The notes beneath the pieces were generated by a model, which saw only the letters and a list, made by a program, of their open reading frames with translations, was not told the DNA's origin and made no database searches. Both the position numbers and the translations under genes were made by a program. Below, piece by piece: positions 29,168 to 39,000 of a DNA stretch of 61,868 nucleotides. This DNA is from Bryobacteraceae bacterium. GTDB taxonomy: Bacteria; Acidobacteriota; Terriglobia; Bryobacterales; Bryobacteraceae. The stretch is taken from the NCBI GenBank assembly GCA_028275505.1, contig JAPWUP010000004.1, positions 1-61,868 of the forward strand, in the 5' to 3' direction. The stretch's first letter is position 1. Every line of letters starts with the position of its first letter.

Positions 29168-30403
29168 ATGCGGCGGACGACGACACGACGGGACTTCCTG
29201 CGAATGGCCCTGGCCATGCCGGCCGGCGCGTGGCTTGCGCACTACCGGGCGCTGGCTGCGCCCATGGCGGGCAAGGTCAAGATCACAGAAATCAAGGCCA
29301 TGCAGATCCGCAACATTGCTGGCAACTGCCTCATCCGGATTGACACGGATGCCGGGCTGAGCGGTTTCGGCGAGGCCGGCGCCTCCGGACCGATGGCTCG
29401 GGCGCGCATTCAGGCCATGCGCGGCCTGCTCATCGGCAAAGACCCGCTGGCCATCGAAGTGCATTTCCACAACATGATCACGCTCATGCATCCCTACATG
29501 GCGCACATTCCGACGGTCAGCGGGATTGACATCGCCTTGTGGGACTTGGCCGGGAAGATCCTGAACCGGCCGGTGTGCGAGCTGCTGGGTGGACCTTTCC
29601 GCGACTCCATCCCGATGTATTCCCATGGCCTGGGCGTGAACATGCTCGATCCCGGCGCCTGCCGCGAGTGGGCAGCGCGCGTGCGTGAGCAGCCGGAGGG
29701 CTTCACGGCGTTCAAGTTCGGTATTGATCAAGTGGCCGGGGTCCCCGTGGCCCGTTATGCCGAGACGCTGGATAGCTCGCAGTTGCGGCGGATCGCGCAA
29801 GCTTACCGCAACGTCCGCGAGGCCGCCGGAGATGATCTGGACATTGCCGTGCACTGCCACAACGAGTTTGACCTTCCCAGCGCCATCGCCGTGGCCAAGG
29901 CGGTCGAGCCCATCAATCCCCTGTTCTTGGAGGATCCGCTTCCCGTGCCGTTCTCCGAAGCCTGGCTGGCGCTCCGGCGCGCCACGCGGATCCCGATTCT
30001 CACCGGAGAGAAGCTCGAGCTGGCGGCGGGATTCCGTCCGTTCCTGGATCATGCGGCCGTGGACATCATCCACCCCGACCTTGCCTTTGCGGGCGGCATT
30101 ACAGGTACGCGCAAGATTGCGGACTACGCTGCCCTGAGCCGCACTCCGGTGGCGCTCCACAACGTGGGCTCACTGGTGCTGTGCTACGCTAACGCCCACT
30201 TCGGCGCCTCGATTCACAACTTTTACCGATCCGAAAGCGCGCTGGGCAGGCCGAACCGGTACGTGGAGAGCATGGCCCGCAGCAATCCCCCTCTGATCCG
30301 CAAAGGCCGTCTCCAGGTGCCCGGAGGGCCAGGCCTTGGCCTTGATTTGGACATGGACTTCCTGCGCAAGAACCTCATGCCCGGCGAGGAGTTCTGGGGG
30401 TGA
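29168..30403 (+). CDS. Mandelate racemase/muconate lactonising-type dehydratase, Tat signal
   Basis: The 411-residue enolase-superfamily protein has an N-terminal twin-arginine signal (TRRDFLRMALAMPAGAWLAH), a capping domain, and a TIM barrel with FKFGID, DIAVHCHNEFD (metal Asp and catalytic His region), LFLEDPLPV (Glu), TGEKLE (Glu) and VALHNVGS (His). It most resembles sugar-acid dehydratases (galactonate/mannonate type). Members are normally cytoplasmic, so the Tat signal is notable. It is divergent from the Gfo/Idh gene over a 192-base spacer. Confidence 0.85.
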   Translation: MRRTTTRRDFLRMALAMPAGAWLAHYRALAAPMAGKVKITEIKAMQIRNIAGNCLIRIDTDAGLSGFGEAGASGPMARARIQAMRGLLIGKDPLAIEVHFHNMITLMHPYMAHIPTVSGIDIALWDLAGKILNRPVCELLGGPFRDSIPMYSHGLGVNMLDPGACREWAARVREQPEGFTAFKFGIDQVAGVPVARYAETLDSSQLRRIAQAYRNVREAAGDDLDIAVHCHNEFDLPSAIAVAKAVEPINPLFLEDPLPVPFSEAWLALRRATRIPILTGEKLELAAGFRPFLDHAAVDIIHPDLAFAGGITGTRKIADYAALSRTPVALHNVGSLVLCYANAHFGASIHNFYRSESALGRPNRYVESMARSNPPLIRKGRLQVPGGPGLGLDLDMDFLRKNLMPGEEFWG

Positions 30404-30496
30404 CGCGATCCCTGGCAGCCGGTGACGAGAAGCAGTCCCCTGGGGCGGAGTGAATTCAATCCAACTTACGGGGAAACCTTGGGCAGGAACAGGAAG

Positions 30497-30573
30497 TGGT
30501 ACGCCCGGCGCGACTTGAACGCGCGACCTCTTGCTCCGGAGGCAAGCGCTCTATCCAACTGAGCTACGGGCGC
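30497..30573 (-). tRNA. tRNA-Arg (anticodon CCG)
   Basis: The 77-base minus-strand gene folds as a tRNA. The acceptor is GCGCCCG with CGGGCGT, the D-arm is AGCTCAGTTGGATAGAGC, the anticodon stem CTTGC/GCAAG encloses CTCCGGA (anticodon CCG, reading CGG), and the T-stem GCGCG/CGCGC encloses TTCAAGT. The CCA end is encoded. The first acceptor pair is G-U. A TAAAAT box at 30587-30592 is a candidate -10, inside the end of the next gene. Confidence 0.95.
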
Positions 30574-30584
30574 ACCGGCAATTT

Positions 30585-31166
30585 CTATTTTACACCGGAA
30601 CCGCTCTTGGATCGAGCCCCCGGCGTAGCTTTTTTCGGCGTCGCCCCTCCGCCGCCTTCGGCCAGCAGGCTCTCGATCTGGAGACGCATGTTCTTTTCCT
30701 TGTCGGCGAAGAAGGGGTCGTCAGCCGAGTACTGGGCGCGGATGACGCCCTTGCGGTCCACGAAGACCAACTGCGGCACCAGCATGCGCAGGAAGGGCGG
30801 GTGTTGCAAGAAATCGAGGACGCTCTCTCGCGTGCCGACGCCGACGGGAAAGGTCAAGCGCAGGTCCTTGATGTAATCGGGCACCAGCATCATGGCCATG
30901 TCGTTGAAGGCCACCCCGATGGGCTGGAACCCCTTCGGACCGTATTCCACATAGAGCTTTTGCAGAAGGCGGGATGCTTCCTGACAGGCCGGACAGGTGG
31001 TCAGCAGGAATTCCAGCGCCACGACCTTGCCCCGGAACTGGCTGAGAAGCAGTTGTTCGCCATTGGGCAACTTGATCGCGAATTCGGGCGCAGGCCTGGG
31101 CACCTTGCCTGCGGGGAGCGCAGCAACCGCCAACAGCAGCAAACCAGCCAGGCAGCGTGCCAGCAA
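30585..31166 (-). CDS. Exported thioredoxin-like (TlpA/AhpC-TSA) protein
   Basis: The 193-residue protein has an N-terminal signal peptide (ARCLAGLLLLAVAALPAG) and a thioredoxin-like fold: FRGKVVALEFLLTTCPACQEAS with the redox pair C58/C61, PIGVAFND and PQLVFVDRKGVIRAQY. It probably acts in the periplasm as a disulfide oxidoreductase or peroxiredoxin-like protein. I chose the TTG at 31166 because GGAGG stands 6-7 bases before it. Upstream in-frame sequence to 31391 lacks homology. The Gly/Lys/Ser-rich tail is probably disordered. Confidence 0.8.
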   Translation of the reverse strand: MLARCLAGLLLLAVAALPAGKVPRPAPEFAIKLPNGEQLLLSQFRGKVVALEFLLTTCPACQEASRLLQKLYVEYGPKGFQPIGVAFNDMAMMLVPDYIKDLRLTFPVGVGTRESVLDFLQHPPFLRMLVPQLVFVDRKGVIRAQYSADDPFFADKEKNMRLQIESLLAEGGGGATPKKATPGARSKSGSGVK

Positions 31167-31293
31167 TATGCACCTCCAAACCCGAGAGTTTAGCGCACCA
31201 GGCACGCAGGCGGGGCCGCCCGCCGGCTGAAATTTTCCCACAACTTGTCGGGCGGCTTGTGCGTCATAAACAATGCAAGGAGGGATGCACTGG

Positions 31294-31485
31294 ATGCTGG
31301 TCACCATGCCTGCCAAACGAGAAGGGCGTTGGTGGGTGTACTGCCCGATCTGCACGCACACGGTAGAAGCGGCAGTGATCTGGGTTGGCAAAAAGGCGAT
31401 GGTGAAACCGGGGGAGCGGTGCCCCCGCTGCCAGGCCTCCCTGGATGCCGGTCGGGTGCTGAAGGACCGCGCAGCGGCGGCTTAA
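31294..31485 (+). CDS. Small zinc-ribbon protein
   Basis: The 63-residue protein has two CxxC pairs, C17/C20 (YCPICTHT) and C43/C46 (RCPRCQAS), a typical zinc ribbon. I chose ATG 31294, 9-10 bases after AAGGAGGG. ATG 31285 is too close to that site, and ATG 31273 lies upstream of it. The family is not recognised. Nucleic-acid binding is possible but unproven. Confidence 0.6.
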   Translation: MLVTMPAKREGRWWVYCPICTHTVEAAVIWVGKKAMVKPGERCPRCQASLDAGRVLKDRAAAA

Positions 31486-31532
31486 GGCCCATGCGGGGGC
31501 CAGGTCATAGTACTGGCTGGGGCTCTTGCCCC

Positions 31533-31563
31533 TTGCACTCGGCCCCGCAAGTTGGTGTATAGT
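31533..31563 (+). promoter_or_regulatory. Possible promoter of the second zinc-ribbon gene
   Basis: TTGCAC (31533-31538) and TATAGT (31558-31563) are 19 bases apart, somewhat long. The start codon at 31576 follows 12 bases after the -10 box. Confidence 0.4.
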
Positions 31564-31575
31564 GGGGACGTCGGC

Positions 31576-31800
31576 ATGAGAAGAAAATCGGTTTCGGGTT
31601 CCAACCAGGCCGTGGCCAAGGAAATCATGGATCACGCCCGGCGGTCGCTCGAGGGTGAAAAGCCGAAAAAAGCCGCCAAGTGCGTGGTCTGCGGCGGGGA
31701 GGTAAGCCCGACTTCAACCGAGTCCCTTTGCTGGGTGTGCCGCCATCTGAAGATCAGCGCTTGGCGCGAAGTCGAGCAGCAGATGCCGGCCCAGGAATAG
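31576..31800 (+). CDS. Small zinc-ribbon protein, second copy type
   Basis: The 74-residue protein has a basic N-terminus (MRRKSVSGSNQAVAKEI) and two CxxC pairs, C36/C39 (KCVVCGGEV) and C52/C55 (LCWVCRH). It is not close in sequence to the protein at 31294, but is similar in size and plan. I chose ATG 31576; a GTG at 31552 would overlap the putative -10 box. The family is not recognised. Confidence 0.6.
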   Translation: MRRKSVSGSNQAVAKEIMDHARRSLEGEKPKKAAKCVVCGGEVSPTSTESLCWVCRHLKISAWREVEQQMPAQE

Positions 31801-31845
31801 GGCCGGGGCGCACCCTCTATCGTCTCCCGGGTTCGATCCTTCGGT

Positions 31846-34503
31846 TTAAACGCGCGCGGGATCCGGCGCCTCTGGATCCAATCCCAGTTCGCGGATCGCT
31901 TCGGCTGCTCTCCGCGCATCGAAGCGCCCTTCTCGTGCCAATGCGGCCAGGGCGGCTGCGGCGATGGCCTCCGCGCTCACCTCGAAGAAGCGCCGCAGGT
32001 ATTGGCGGTTATCGCTGCGACCGAATCCGTCCGTGCCCAGGGAAACCAGTCGTCCACCCAGCCAGGGCGCGATCTGGTCAGGCACCGCCTTCATGTAATC
32101 GGTAGCCGCGATGATCGGTCCTTCGGTGCCTTCCAAGACCTCCAGCAAGTAGGGGCGGCGGGCCGGCTGATCCGGATGGAGCCGGTTCCAGCGCTCTACA
32201 GCGAGGGCATCGCGCCGCAGCTCGCAATAGCTGGTGGCGCTCCAGACCTGGGCCTGGACGCCGTAGCGCTCGGCCAGCAGATTCTGGGCGCGCAGGGCCT
32301 CATTCAGAATGGGACCGCTGCCGAACAGTTGGACCTGGGCCGGGCCGTTCTGGGGGCCGCGATAGAGGTACAGCCCCTTGAGAATCCCCTCACGCACGCC
32401 CTCCGGCATCGGTGGCTGCACGTAGTTTTCGTTATAGAGCGTGAGGTAGTAAAAGCGGTCTTCGCCCTCCTGGTACATGCGCCGCAGGCCATCCTGAACG
32501 ATGACCGCGATTTCATAGGCGTACGCCGGATCGTAAACCGCGCAGGTGGGAATAACCGTCATCAGGAGCTGGCTATGGCCGTCCTGGTGCTGGAGTCCCT
32601 CGCCGGCCAGCGTCGTGCGACCGGCGGTGGCGCCGCAAAGGAATCCCTTGCCTCGTGAATCGGCGAAGGCCCACATGAGGTCGCCCACGCGCTGATAGCC
32701 GAACATCGAGTAGTAAACATAGAAGGGGATCATCGGCAACCCGAGATTGGCCCAGGCCGTGCCGGCGGCGGTGAAGGAAGCCATGGACCCGGCTTCCGTG
32801 ATGCCCTCTTCGAGAATCTGGCCATCGCGGGCTTCCTTGTAGTACAGGAACATTTCCTGGTCTACAGGCCGGTAGAGCTGGCCGTGGGGAGAGTAAATGC
32901 CGATCTGGCGGAAGAGCGATTCCATGCCGAAGGTGCGGGCCTCGTCCGGCACGATGGGCACCACATAGCGCCCGATCTCCGGGTGCCGCAGCATCAGAGT
33001 CAGCAGGCGGACGAAAGCCATGGTGGTGGAGACTTCGCGGCCGCCGGAGCCGCCGAGCATCTCTTCGAAATATTCGAGCGGCGGCGTCTGGAGAGCCACG
33101 GCGCGCGGTTTGCGCTCGGGCAGATAGCCTCCCAGCGCACGGCGTCGCTCGTGCAGGTACTTCATTTCCGGGCTGTCTTCGGGCGGCCGGTAAAAGGAGA
33201 CGGTGTGAATTTTTTCCGGCGGCAGGGGAATTTCGAACCGCCGGCAGAACTCCTCCATTTCCTGCTCGTTCAGTTTCTTTTGCTGATGCGTGATATTGCG
33301 TCCCTCGCCGGCCTCGCCCAGCCCGTAGCCTTTGATGGTCTTGGCGATGATGACCGTGGGCGAGCCGGTATGCTGGACGGCCCTCAGGTAAGCGTTGTAA
33401 ACCTTCTGCGGATCGTGGCCGCCGCGGCGCAGTCGCCACAGCTCATCGTCGCTCATGTCGCGCACCAGTTCGAGCAACTCGGGGTAGCGGCCGAAGAAGT
33501 GCTGCCGGATATATGCGCCCCCGCGCGCCACGTAATTCTGGTAGTCGCCATCCACGCTTTCATTCATTCGCTGAATGAGCAGCCCCGTCTTGTCTTTTTC
33601 CAGGAGCGGGTCCCAATTGTCTCCCCAGATGACCTTAATCACATTCCAGCCCGCCCCGCGGAACAGGGCTTCCAGTTCCTGGATGATCTTGCCGTTGCCG
33701 CGCACAGGACCGTCGAGGCGCTGCAAATTGCAGTTGATCACGAAGATGAGATTGTCGAGCCGTTCGAACGCGGCGATACGCAGGGCCCCGACAGCTTCGG
33801 GCTCATCCATTTCGCCATCGCCCAGGAAGGCCCAGACCTTGCGCGGCGAGGGTTTCAACAGCCCGCGATTCTCCAGATAGCGCAGGAAGCGCGCGTGATA
33901 AATCGCATTGATGGGACCCAAGCCCATAGAGACCGTAGGGAACTGCCAGAAATTGGGCATCAACCACGGGTGGGGATAACTTGACAGCCCCGGATGTTCC
34001 CGCAACTCATGCCGGAAGTTTTCCAGATGCTGCTCATTGAGGCGACCCTCCAGGTAGGCTCGCGCGTAGACTCCCGGCGAGGCGTGTCCCTGGAAGTACA
34101 CGAAATCGCCGGGTTCGTCGCCGTAAGAAGCGTGGAAGAAATGGTTGAAACCTACTTCCAGCAGAGTGGCCAGGGAGGCGTAAGTCGAGATATGTCCGCC
34201 GATGCCCGGATCGTACTTGTTGGCGCGGACCACCATGGCCAGCGCATTCCAGCGAACCAGGCTCTTGATCCGACGCTCGATGACGCGGTCCCCGGGATAG
34301 GGAACCTCCTCGTGGCGCGGGATGGTGTTCACGTAGGGCGTGTTCACGGGCGTCGGAGGCGCTGCGCCATGGAGATGGCTTCGCTCCCAAAGTCGCTGAA
34401 GAATAAAGCGGGCCCGTTCCGGGCCACTGTGCCTGACCAGTTCGTCCAGGCTCTCCAGCCACTCAGCCGTTTCTAGCGGATTCGGATCTCCGGTTTTGTG
34501 CAT
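31846..34503 (-). CDS. aceE: Pyruvate dehydrogenase E1 component, homodimeric
   Basis: The 885-residue thiamine diphosphate enzyme decarboxylates pyruvate and acetylates the lipoyl group of E2. It matches the single-chain AceE type: RSLVRWNALAMVVRAN, GGHISTYASLATLLEVGFNHFF, and the ThDP motif FLGDGEMDEPEAVGAL ending with NCNLQRLDGPVRGN. No aceF or lpd lies nearby, so the E2 and E3 partners are encoded elsewhere. It is divergent from gatB, with 72 bases between the two starts. Confidence 0.97.
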   Translation of the reverse strand: MHKTGDPNPLETAEWLESLDELVRHSGPERARFILQRLWERSHLHGAAPPTPVNTPYVNTIPRHEEVPYPGDRVIERRIKSLVRWNALAMVVRANKYDPGIGGHISTYASLATLLEVGFNHFFHASYGDEPGDFVYFQGHASPGVYARAYLEGRLNEQHLENFRHELREHPGLSSYPHPWLMPNFWQFPTVSMGLGPINAIYHARFLRYLENRGLLKPSPRKVWAFLGDGEMDEPEAVGALRIAAFERLDNLIFVINCNLQRLDGPVRGNGKIIQELEALFRGAGWNVIKVIWGDNWDPLLEKDKTGLLIQRMNESVDGDYQNYVARGGAYIRQHFFGRYPELLELVRDMSDDELWRLRRGGHDPQKVYNAYLRAVQHTGSPTVIIAKTIKGYGLGEAGEGRNITHQQKKLNEQEMEEFCRRFEIPLPPEKIHTVSFYRPPEDSPEMKYLHERRRALGGYLPERKPRAVALQTPPLEYFEEMLGGSGGREVSTTMAFVRLLTLMLRHPEIGRYVVPIVPDEARTFGMESLFRQIGIYSPHGQLYRPVDQEMFLYYKEARDGQILEEGITEAGSMASFTAAGTAWANLGLPMIPFYVYYSMFGYQRVGDLMWAFADSRGKGFLCGATAGRTTLAGEGLQHQDGHSQLLMTVIPTCAVYDPAYAYEIAVIVQDGLRRMYQEGEDRFYYLTLYNENYVQPPMPEGVREGILKGLYLYRGPQNGPAQVQLFGSGPILNEALRAQNLLAERYGVQAQVWSATSYCELRRDALAVERWNRLHPDQPARRPYLLEVLEGTEGPIIAATDYMKAVPDQIAPWLGGRLVSLGTDGFGRSDNRQYLRRFFEVSAEAIAAAALAALAREGRFDARRAAEAIRELGLDPEAPDPARV

Positions 34504-34563
34504 GGCGAACAGGCTTGTTAACAGGATAGCTTAGCGGAAGCGCGCGATCGTTGAGGGCCTCGC

Positions 34564-34569
34564 TATAAT
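34564..34569 (+). promoter_or_regulatory. -10 box of gatB
   Basis: A perfect TATAAT ends 6 bases before the gatB ATG (34576), placing the expected RNA start on the A of ATG. No ribosome-binding site fits in between. The -35 region is poor. Confidence 0.5.
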
Positions 34570-34575
34570 GACGGC

Positions 34576-36057
34576 ATGGCGTCCACGGCAACCGCTTTGG
34601 TCCCTCCGGAAGTGCTGGCGCGCTACGAGGCGGTGATCGGCCTCGAGGTGCACGTGCAACTGGCCACGCGCACCAAGATCTTCTGCGCCTGTCCCACCAG
34701 CTTCGGCGCTCCGCCCAACACCAACGTGTGTCCGGTCTGCCTGGGCCTGCCCGGAGCGTTGCCGGTGCTCAATCGCCAGGCGGTGGAGATGGCGGTCAAG
34801 GCTGCGCTGGCTTTGAATTGCACGATCCGCCAGCCTTATTCCCAGTTCGCGCGCAAGAATTACTTTTATCCGGACCTGCCGAAAGGCTACCAGATCAGCC
34901 AGTACGACAAGCCGCTGGCCGAACACGGCTGGCTTGAGATTCTGGTGGACGGCAAACGCAAGCGCATCGGAATCACTCGCGTGCACCTGGAGGATGACGC
35001 GGGCAAGAGTCTGCACGAGGGATTCCGCGATTCGGATCGCTATACCTACGTGGATTTGAACCGCTGCGGCACTCCCTTGATCGAAATCGTTTCCGAACCC
35101 GATATGCGCAGCGCTGACGAGGCCTACGCCTATCTGAATGAGCTCAAGCTGGTCATGCAGTACGCGGAAGTCTCCAGTTGCGACATGGAAAAAGGCCACC
35201 TGCGCTGTGACGCCAACGTGTCGGTCCGCCCGCGCGGCCAGCAGACCTTCGGCACCAAGACCGAGGTCAAGAATCTGAACTCCTTCCGCTTCCTCAAGCA
35301 GGCTCTTGAGTACGAGATTGCGCGGCAGATCGCCGTGATCGAATCGGGCGGCGTGATTACCCAAGAGACCCGCCTGTACAATCCCGACACCGGCGAAACT
35401 GTGGCGATGCGCACCAAGGAACACGCCCACGATTATCGTTACTTCCCCGAGCCTGACCTGCTGCCGCTGAGAATCAGCGACGCCTGGCTGGAGCGTATCC
35501 GGGCTTCCATGCCCGAGCTGCCCGCCCAGAAGCGCGCCCGTTTCGTCGAGCAGTACGGGCTGCGCGAGTACGACGCCCAGGTGCTCACGCTCAGCCGGGC
35601 TTTGAGCGACTACTTCGAGCGCGCCGCGGCCGCTTCGCGTGATCCGCGCGCCGTCGCCAACTGGGTGATGGTGGACTTGCTGGGAGCGCTCAAGGCTGAA
35701 GGCAAGGAGATCACGGAATCCCCGGTCAGCCCCGAGCAACTCGCCGAGCTAGTGGATCTCATCGTCAGCGGCGAAATCTCCGGCAAGCTGGCCAAGGAGA
35801 TTTTCTCCAAGATGTTCGCCACCGGCGAATCGGCGCGCACGATCATGGAGCGGGAAGGCCTGCGCCAGATCAGCGATGCGGAGACGCTGTCGCGCATCAT
35901 TGACGAAGTGCTGGCGGCCAATCCCAAGCAAGTCGAGCAGTATCGCGGCGGCAAAACCGGCGTGCTGGGCTTCTTCGTCGGCCAGGTGATGAAGGCTACG
36001 CGCGGCCAGGCCAATCCCCAGCTGGTGAATCAGCTCCTCAAGGAGAAACTGGGCTGA
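34576..36057 (+). CDS. gatB: Asp-tRNA(Asn)/Glu-tRNA(Gln) amidotransferase subunit B
   Basis: The 493-residue protein has the GatB opening YEAVIGLEVHVQLATRTKIFCAC, CPVCLGLPGALPVLN with the zinc cysteines, KNYFYPDLPKGYQISQYD, and the C-terminal YqeY-like tail ending NPQLVNQLLKEKL. With GatA and GatC it amidates mischarged tRNA. gatA and gatC are not in the window. Its last 20 bases overlap the end of the converging tricorn-like gene. Confidence 0.97.
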   Translation: MASTATALVPPEVLARYEAVIGLEVHVQLATRTKIFCACPTSFGAPPNTNVCPVCLGLPGALPVLNRQAVEMAVKAALALNCTIRQPYSQFARKNYFYPDLPKGYQISQYDKPLAEHGWLEILVDGKRKRIGITRVHLEDDAGKSLHEGFRDSDRYTYVDLNRCGTPLIEIVSEPDMRSADEAYAYLNELKLVMQYAEVSSCDMEKGHLRCDANVSVRPRGQQTFGTKTEVKNLNSFRFLKQALEYEIARQIAVIESGGVITQETRLYNPDTGETVAMRTKEHAHDYRYFPEPDLLPLRISDAWLERIRASMPELPAQKRARFVEQYGLREYDAQVLTLSRALSDYFERAAAASRDPRAVANWVMVDLLGALKAEGKEITESPVSPEQLAELVDLIVSGEISGKLAKEIFSKMFATGESARTIMEREGLRQISDAETLSRIIDEVLAANPKQVEQYRGGKTGVLGFFVGQVMKATRGQANPQLVNQLLKEKLG

Positions 36058-39000
36058 GCTTGCGGCCCGAATGGTAATTGGGGAAGGGCGGGCGCTGGTG
36101 TTTGGGCGGCGGGTTCTTCTCCAGCATCTCGAGCAGCACCTCGACGGCTTTCTCCAGTTGCGGATCCCGTCCCTGGCGAGCGGCCTTGGGATCCATTTCG
36201 ACCTCGATATCCGGCGCGATGCCGACGTTCTCGGCTACCCACTCGCGCTTGTCGGGGTCCCAGAAGCCGACCGAAGGCGGTGAAACCACACCCCCGTCCA
36301 CCAGCGTGGGCCAGCCGCTGAGGCCTCCGACCAGTCCGCCCCAAGTGCGTTTGCCGATCAACGGCCCCACTCCCGCCTTGCGGAAATACCACGGCATGGT
36401 GTCGCCGCCCGATCCCGCATACTCGTTGATCAGCATCACTTTGGGCCCAAAGATGCCGGCCAGCGGCCCTGTAATGTCCTCGCCATCGCGCATCGTACGA
36501 TAGTGCAGGAGCGTGCGGCGCAGATAATCGAGGATGTAATCCGGCTGCGAGCCGCCGGCGTTGAAGCGCTCGTCAATCACGGCGCCTTGCTTGCCGGTCT
36601 GGGCGAAGAAGTAGCGGTTGAAGCTGGTGTAACCGCCCATCGCGGTGTCCGGCAGATACACATAAGCCAGACGGCCGCCGCTCATCTGGTCCACCTTGCG
36701 ACGGTTTCCTTCGATCCAGGCCAGGTTGCGCAGGCGAGCCTCGCTTTCCAGCGGGATCACGGTAACTTCGCGCGCGCCGGCGCCGGTCGGATCGGGACCC
36801 ACGCGAATGCGCACCTGTTTGCCGGCTGTCCCCTCGAAAAAGCTGTAAATGTTGTCCGTGGACCTCAGTTCGCGCCCGTTGACGGCCAGTAAATACTCGC
36901 CGGCTCGCACGTTAACACCCGGGCCAGTAAGTGGCGCGCGCAGGTCGGGGTTCCAGCTTTCCCCGGTGTAGACGCGTGCAAAGCGGTAGCGGCCGTTTTC
37001 AATTTTATAATCAGCGCCCAGTAAGCCGACGGGAACGCGTCGTACCTCGGGCTGCGCGCCGCCACTTACGTTGAGATGACTCGCAGTAAACTCGCTCATC
37101 ATTTCGGAGAACAGATAATTCAGGTCCGAGCGGCTGCCGACCGCCTCCAGGAACGGTTCGTACCGCTTCATCATGGCGGGCAGGTCGAGGCCGTGCAGGT
37201 TGGGATCGTAGAAGAAATCGCGCTGGATGCGCCAGGCCTCGCGATACATTTGTCGCCATTCCACACGGGGCTCAACGCGCACTTCCATCGTGTCCAATCG
37301 CAAAGCACCCTCGCCGGGCTTGATGGGCTGGGTGGCGGAGGCAATCATCCAGCGATCGCCCTGGCGATAGAGAATCTTTTCGCCGTTGGCGGAAAGATCG
37401 AAGTCGCGGACGTTGTCCAGAACCCGATCGGTCTTGCGGGTGCGCAGGTCGAACCGGTAAAGGGTGCGCCCGGGCGCCTGTTCATCACTGGCGCGGAAAG
37501 GCGTCTCGAGCAGGAACAGGACGCCGCTTCGGCCCGCGTAGAGCCCGGTGTAATTCCGCGCGGGGATGGGAAGAGCGAGGATGCGCTGTTCAATGTCCTC
37601 CTCGTCAATCCGGACCTCCGTCACTTTCTGCTCGGCCGCTTTTTCTTTGGCCTCGGACTTGGCCGCCTCGGAGGGCTTCTCCTCGTCGCTTTCAGGCGCC
37701 AGCGGCGAGGGCAAATCGCGGCGCAGCACCAGCACATACACGCTGCTGGTAAGTGGCCGGAAGTAACTGGACATGTCGCGCCAGCCCAGATTGAGGCCGG
37801 TGTCCGTGCTGGCCAGGAAGTACAGGTGTTTGCCGTCGCGGTCGAACACGGGCAGCGTGGCGTCGCTCATGCCGTCGGTGATTTGCAGGCGGCGCCCGTC
37901 GGTGATCCGGTAGACAAACACCGCGCGCAGGTGATTCTTCAGTTGCAAGGTATAAGTCAGCCAGCGGCTATCCGGCGACCAGGCCAGATGGCGCACGCGA
38001 CGCGGCCCGTCGTAGCGGTCTTTGTCCACGTGGACGGCCTTGCCCGTCTCCAGATCGAGATACCACACGTTCAGCCGCTTGTCGGTGTAGGCGATCTTCT
38101 TGCTGTCCGGCGACCACACCGGCGTGTAGTAGAACGAGGGCGGATCGCTGAGCCGGTACCGTTTGGCTTCGCCGGCGCCCGTATGATCGCGCACGTGCAG
38201 TTCGTACTCGCCCGAGGCGTCGGAAAACCAGGCGATCCAGCGGCCATCGGGCGACCAGGCCGGATCGCGGTCCGCGGCATCGGGGGAGTTAGTCAGGTTG
38301 CGCGGATCTCCCTTTTCGGCAGGCACGGTAAAGATCTCGCCGCGAGCTTCGAAGACGGCGCGGGCGCCGGTGGGCGAGATGCGTCCGCTGCGAATCTGTC
38401 GAGCCACGCGTTCCCAGCGTGGCCTCACTTCAGGCAGGTCGCCGCTCAGCGTAATTCTCACCGGACGCAATTTCTGGGACTTCAAATCGAACAGGAAGAT
38501 GGAGCCGAACTGCTCCAGCACGATGGCGTCAGGACCTGCAGAGGCGTGCTTGAAGTCGAAACCATCGTTGGCCAAAACCTGCGTGACCTTTCGCGTGCGC
38601 AGGTCGTAGGAGAACAGCGTCACCGGCCCGTTGCGGTCGGAAAGAAAGTAAATACGGTCGCCGATCCACATCGGGCAGAAATCGTTGGAATTTTCCCGGG
38701 GAATTCTGTCAATAATTTCCGAGTCGGCCAGGCGCGCGATCCAGATAGGAGTAGTGCGTCCGCCGCGATAACGCTTCCAGGTGGTGAAGGCGCGGGCCAG
38801 GGGAACGTAGGCAATGCGGCTGCCGTCGGGCGAGAACGATCCTTCCTCGGCCATGACCAGCGGCACTTCTTCTGGAAACGCCCCCTCCAGAGGCATCGTG
38901 AAAAGCCGGCGGAAACGGGAGTAACTGTTTCGTGCCGAGCGGAACAGGACCGACTTGCCGTCCGGCGTCCAGCCCATCGCTTCGTCGTTTCCGGGATGCC

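Noticed and set aside
31829-31840. GGGTTCGATCCT, resembling a tRNA T-arm
   Set aside because: No acceptor, D-arm or anticodon stem can be formed around it. It is a chance match in the spacer before the aceE end.
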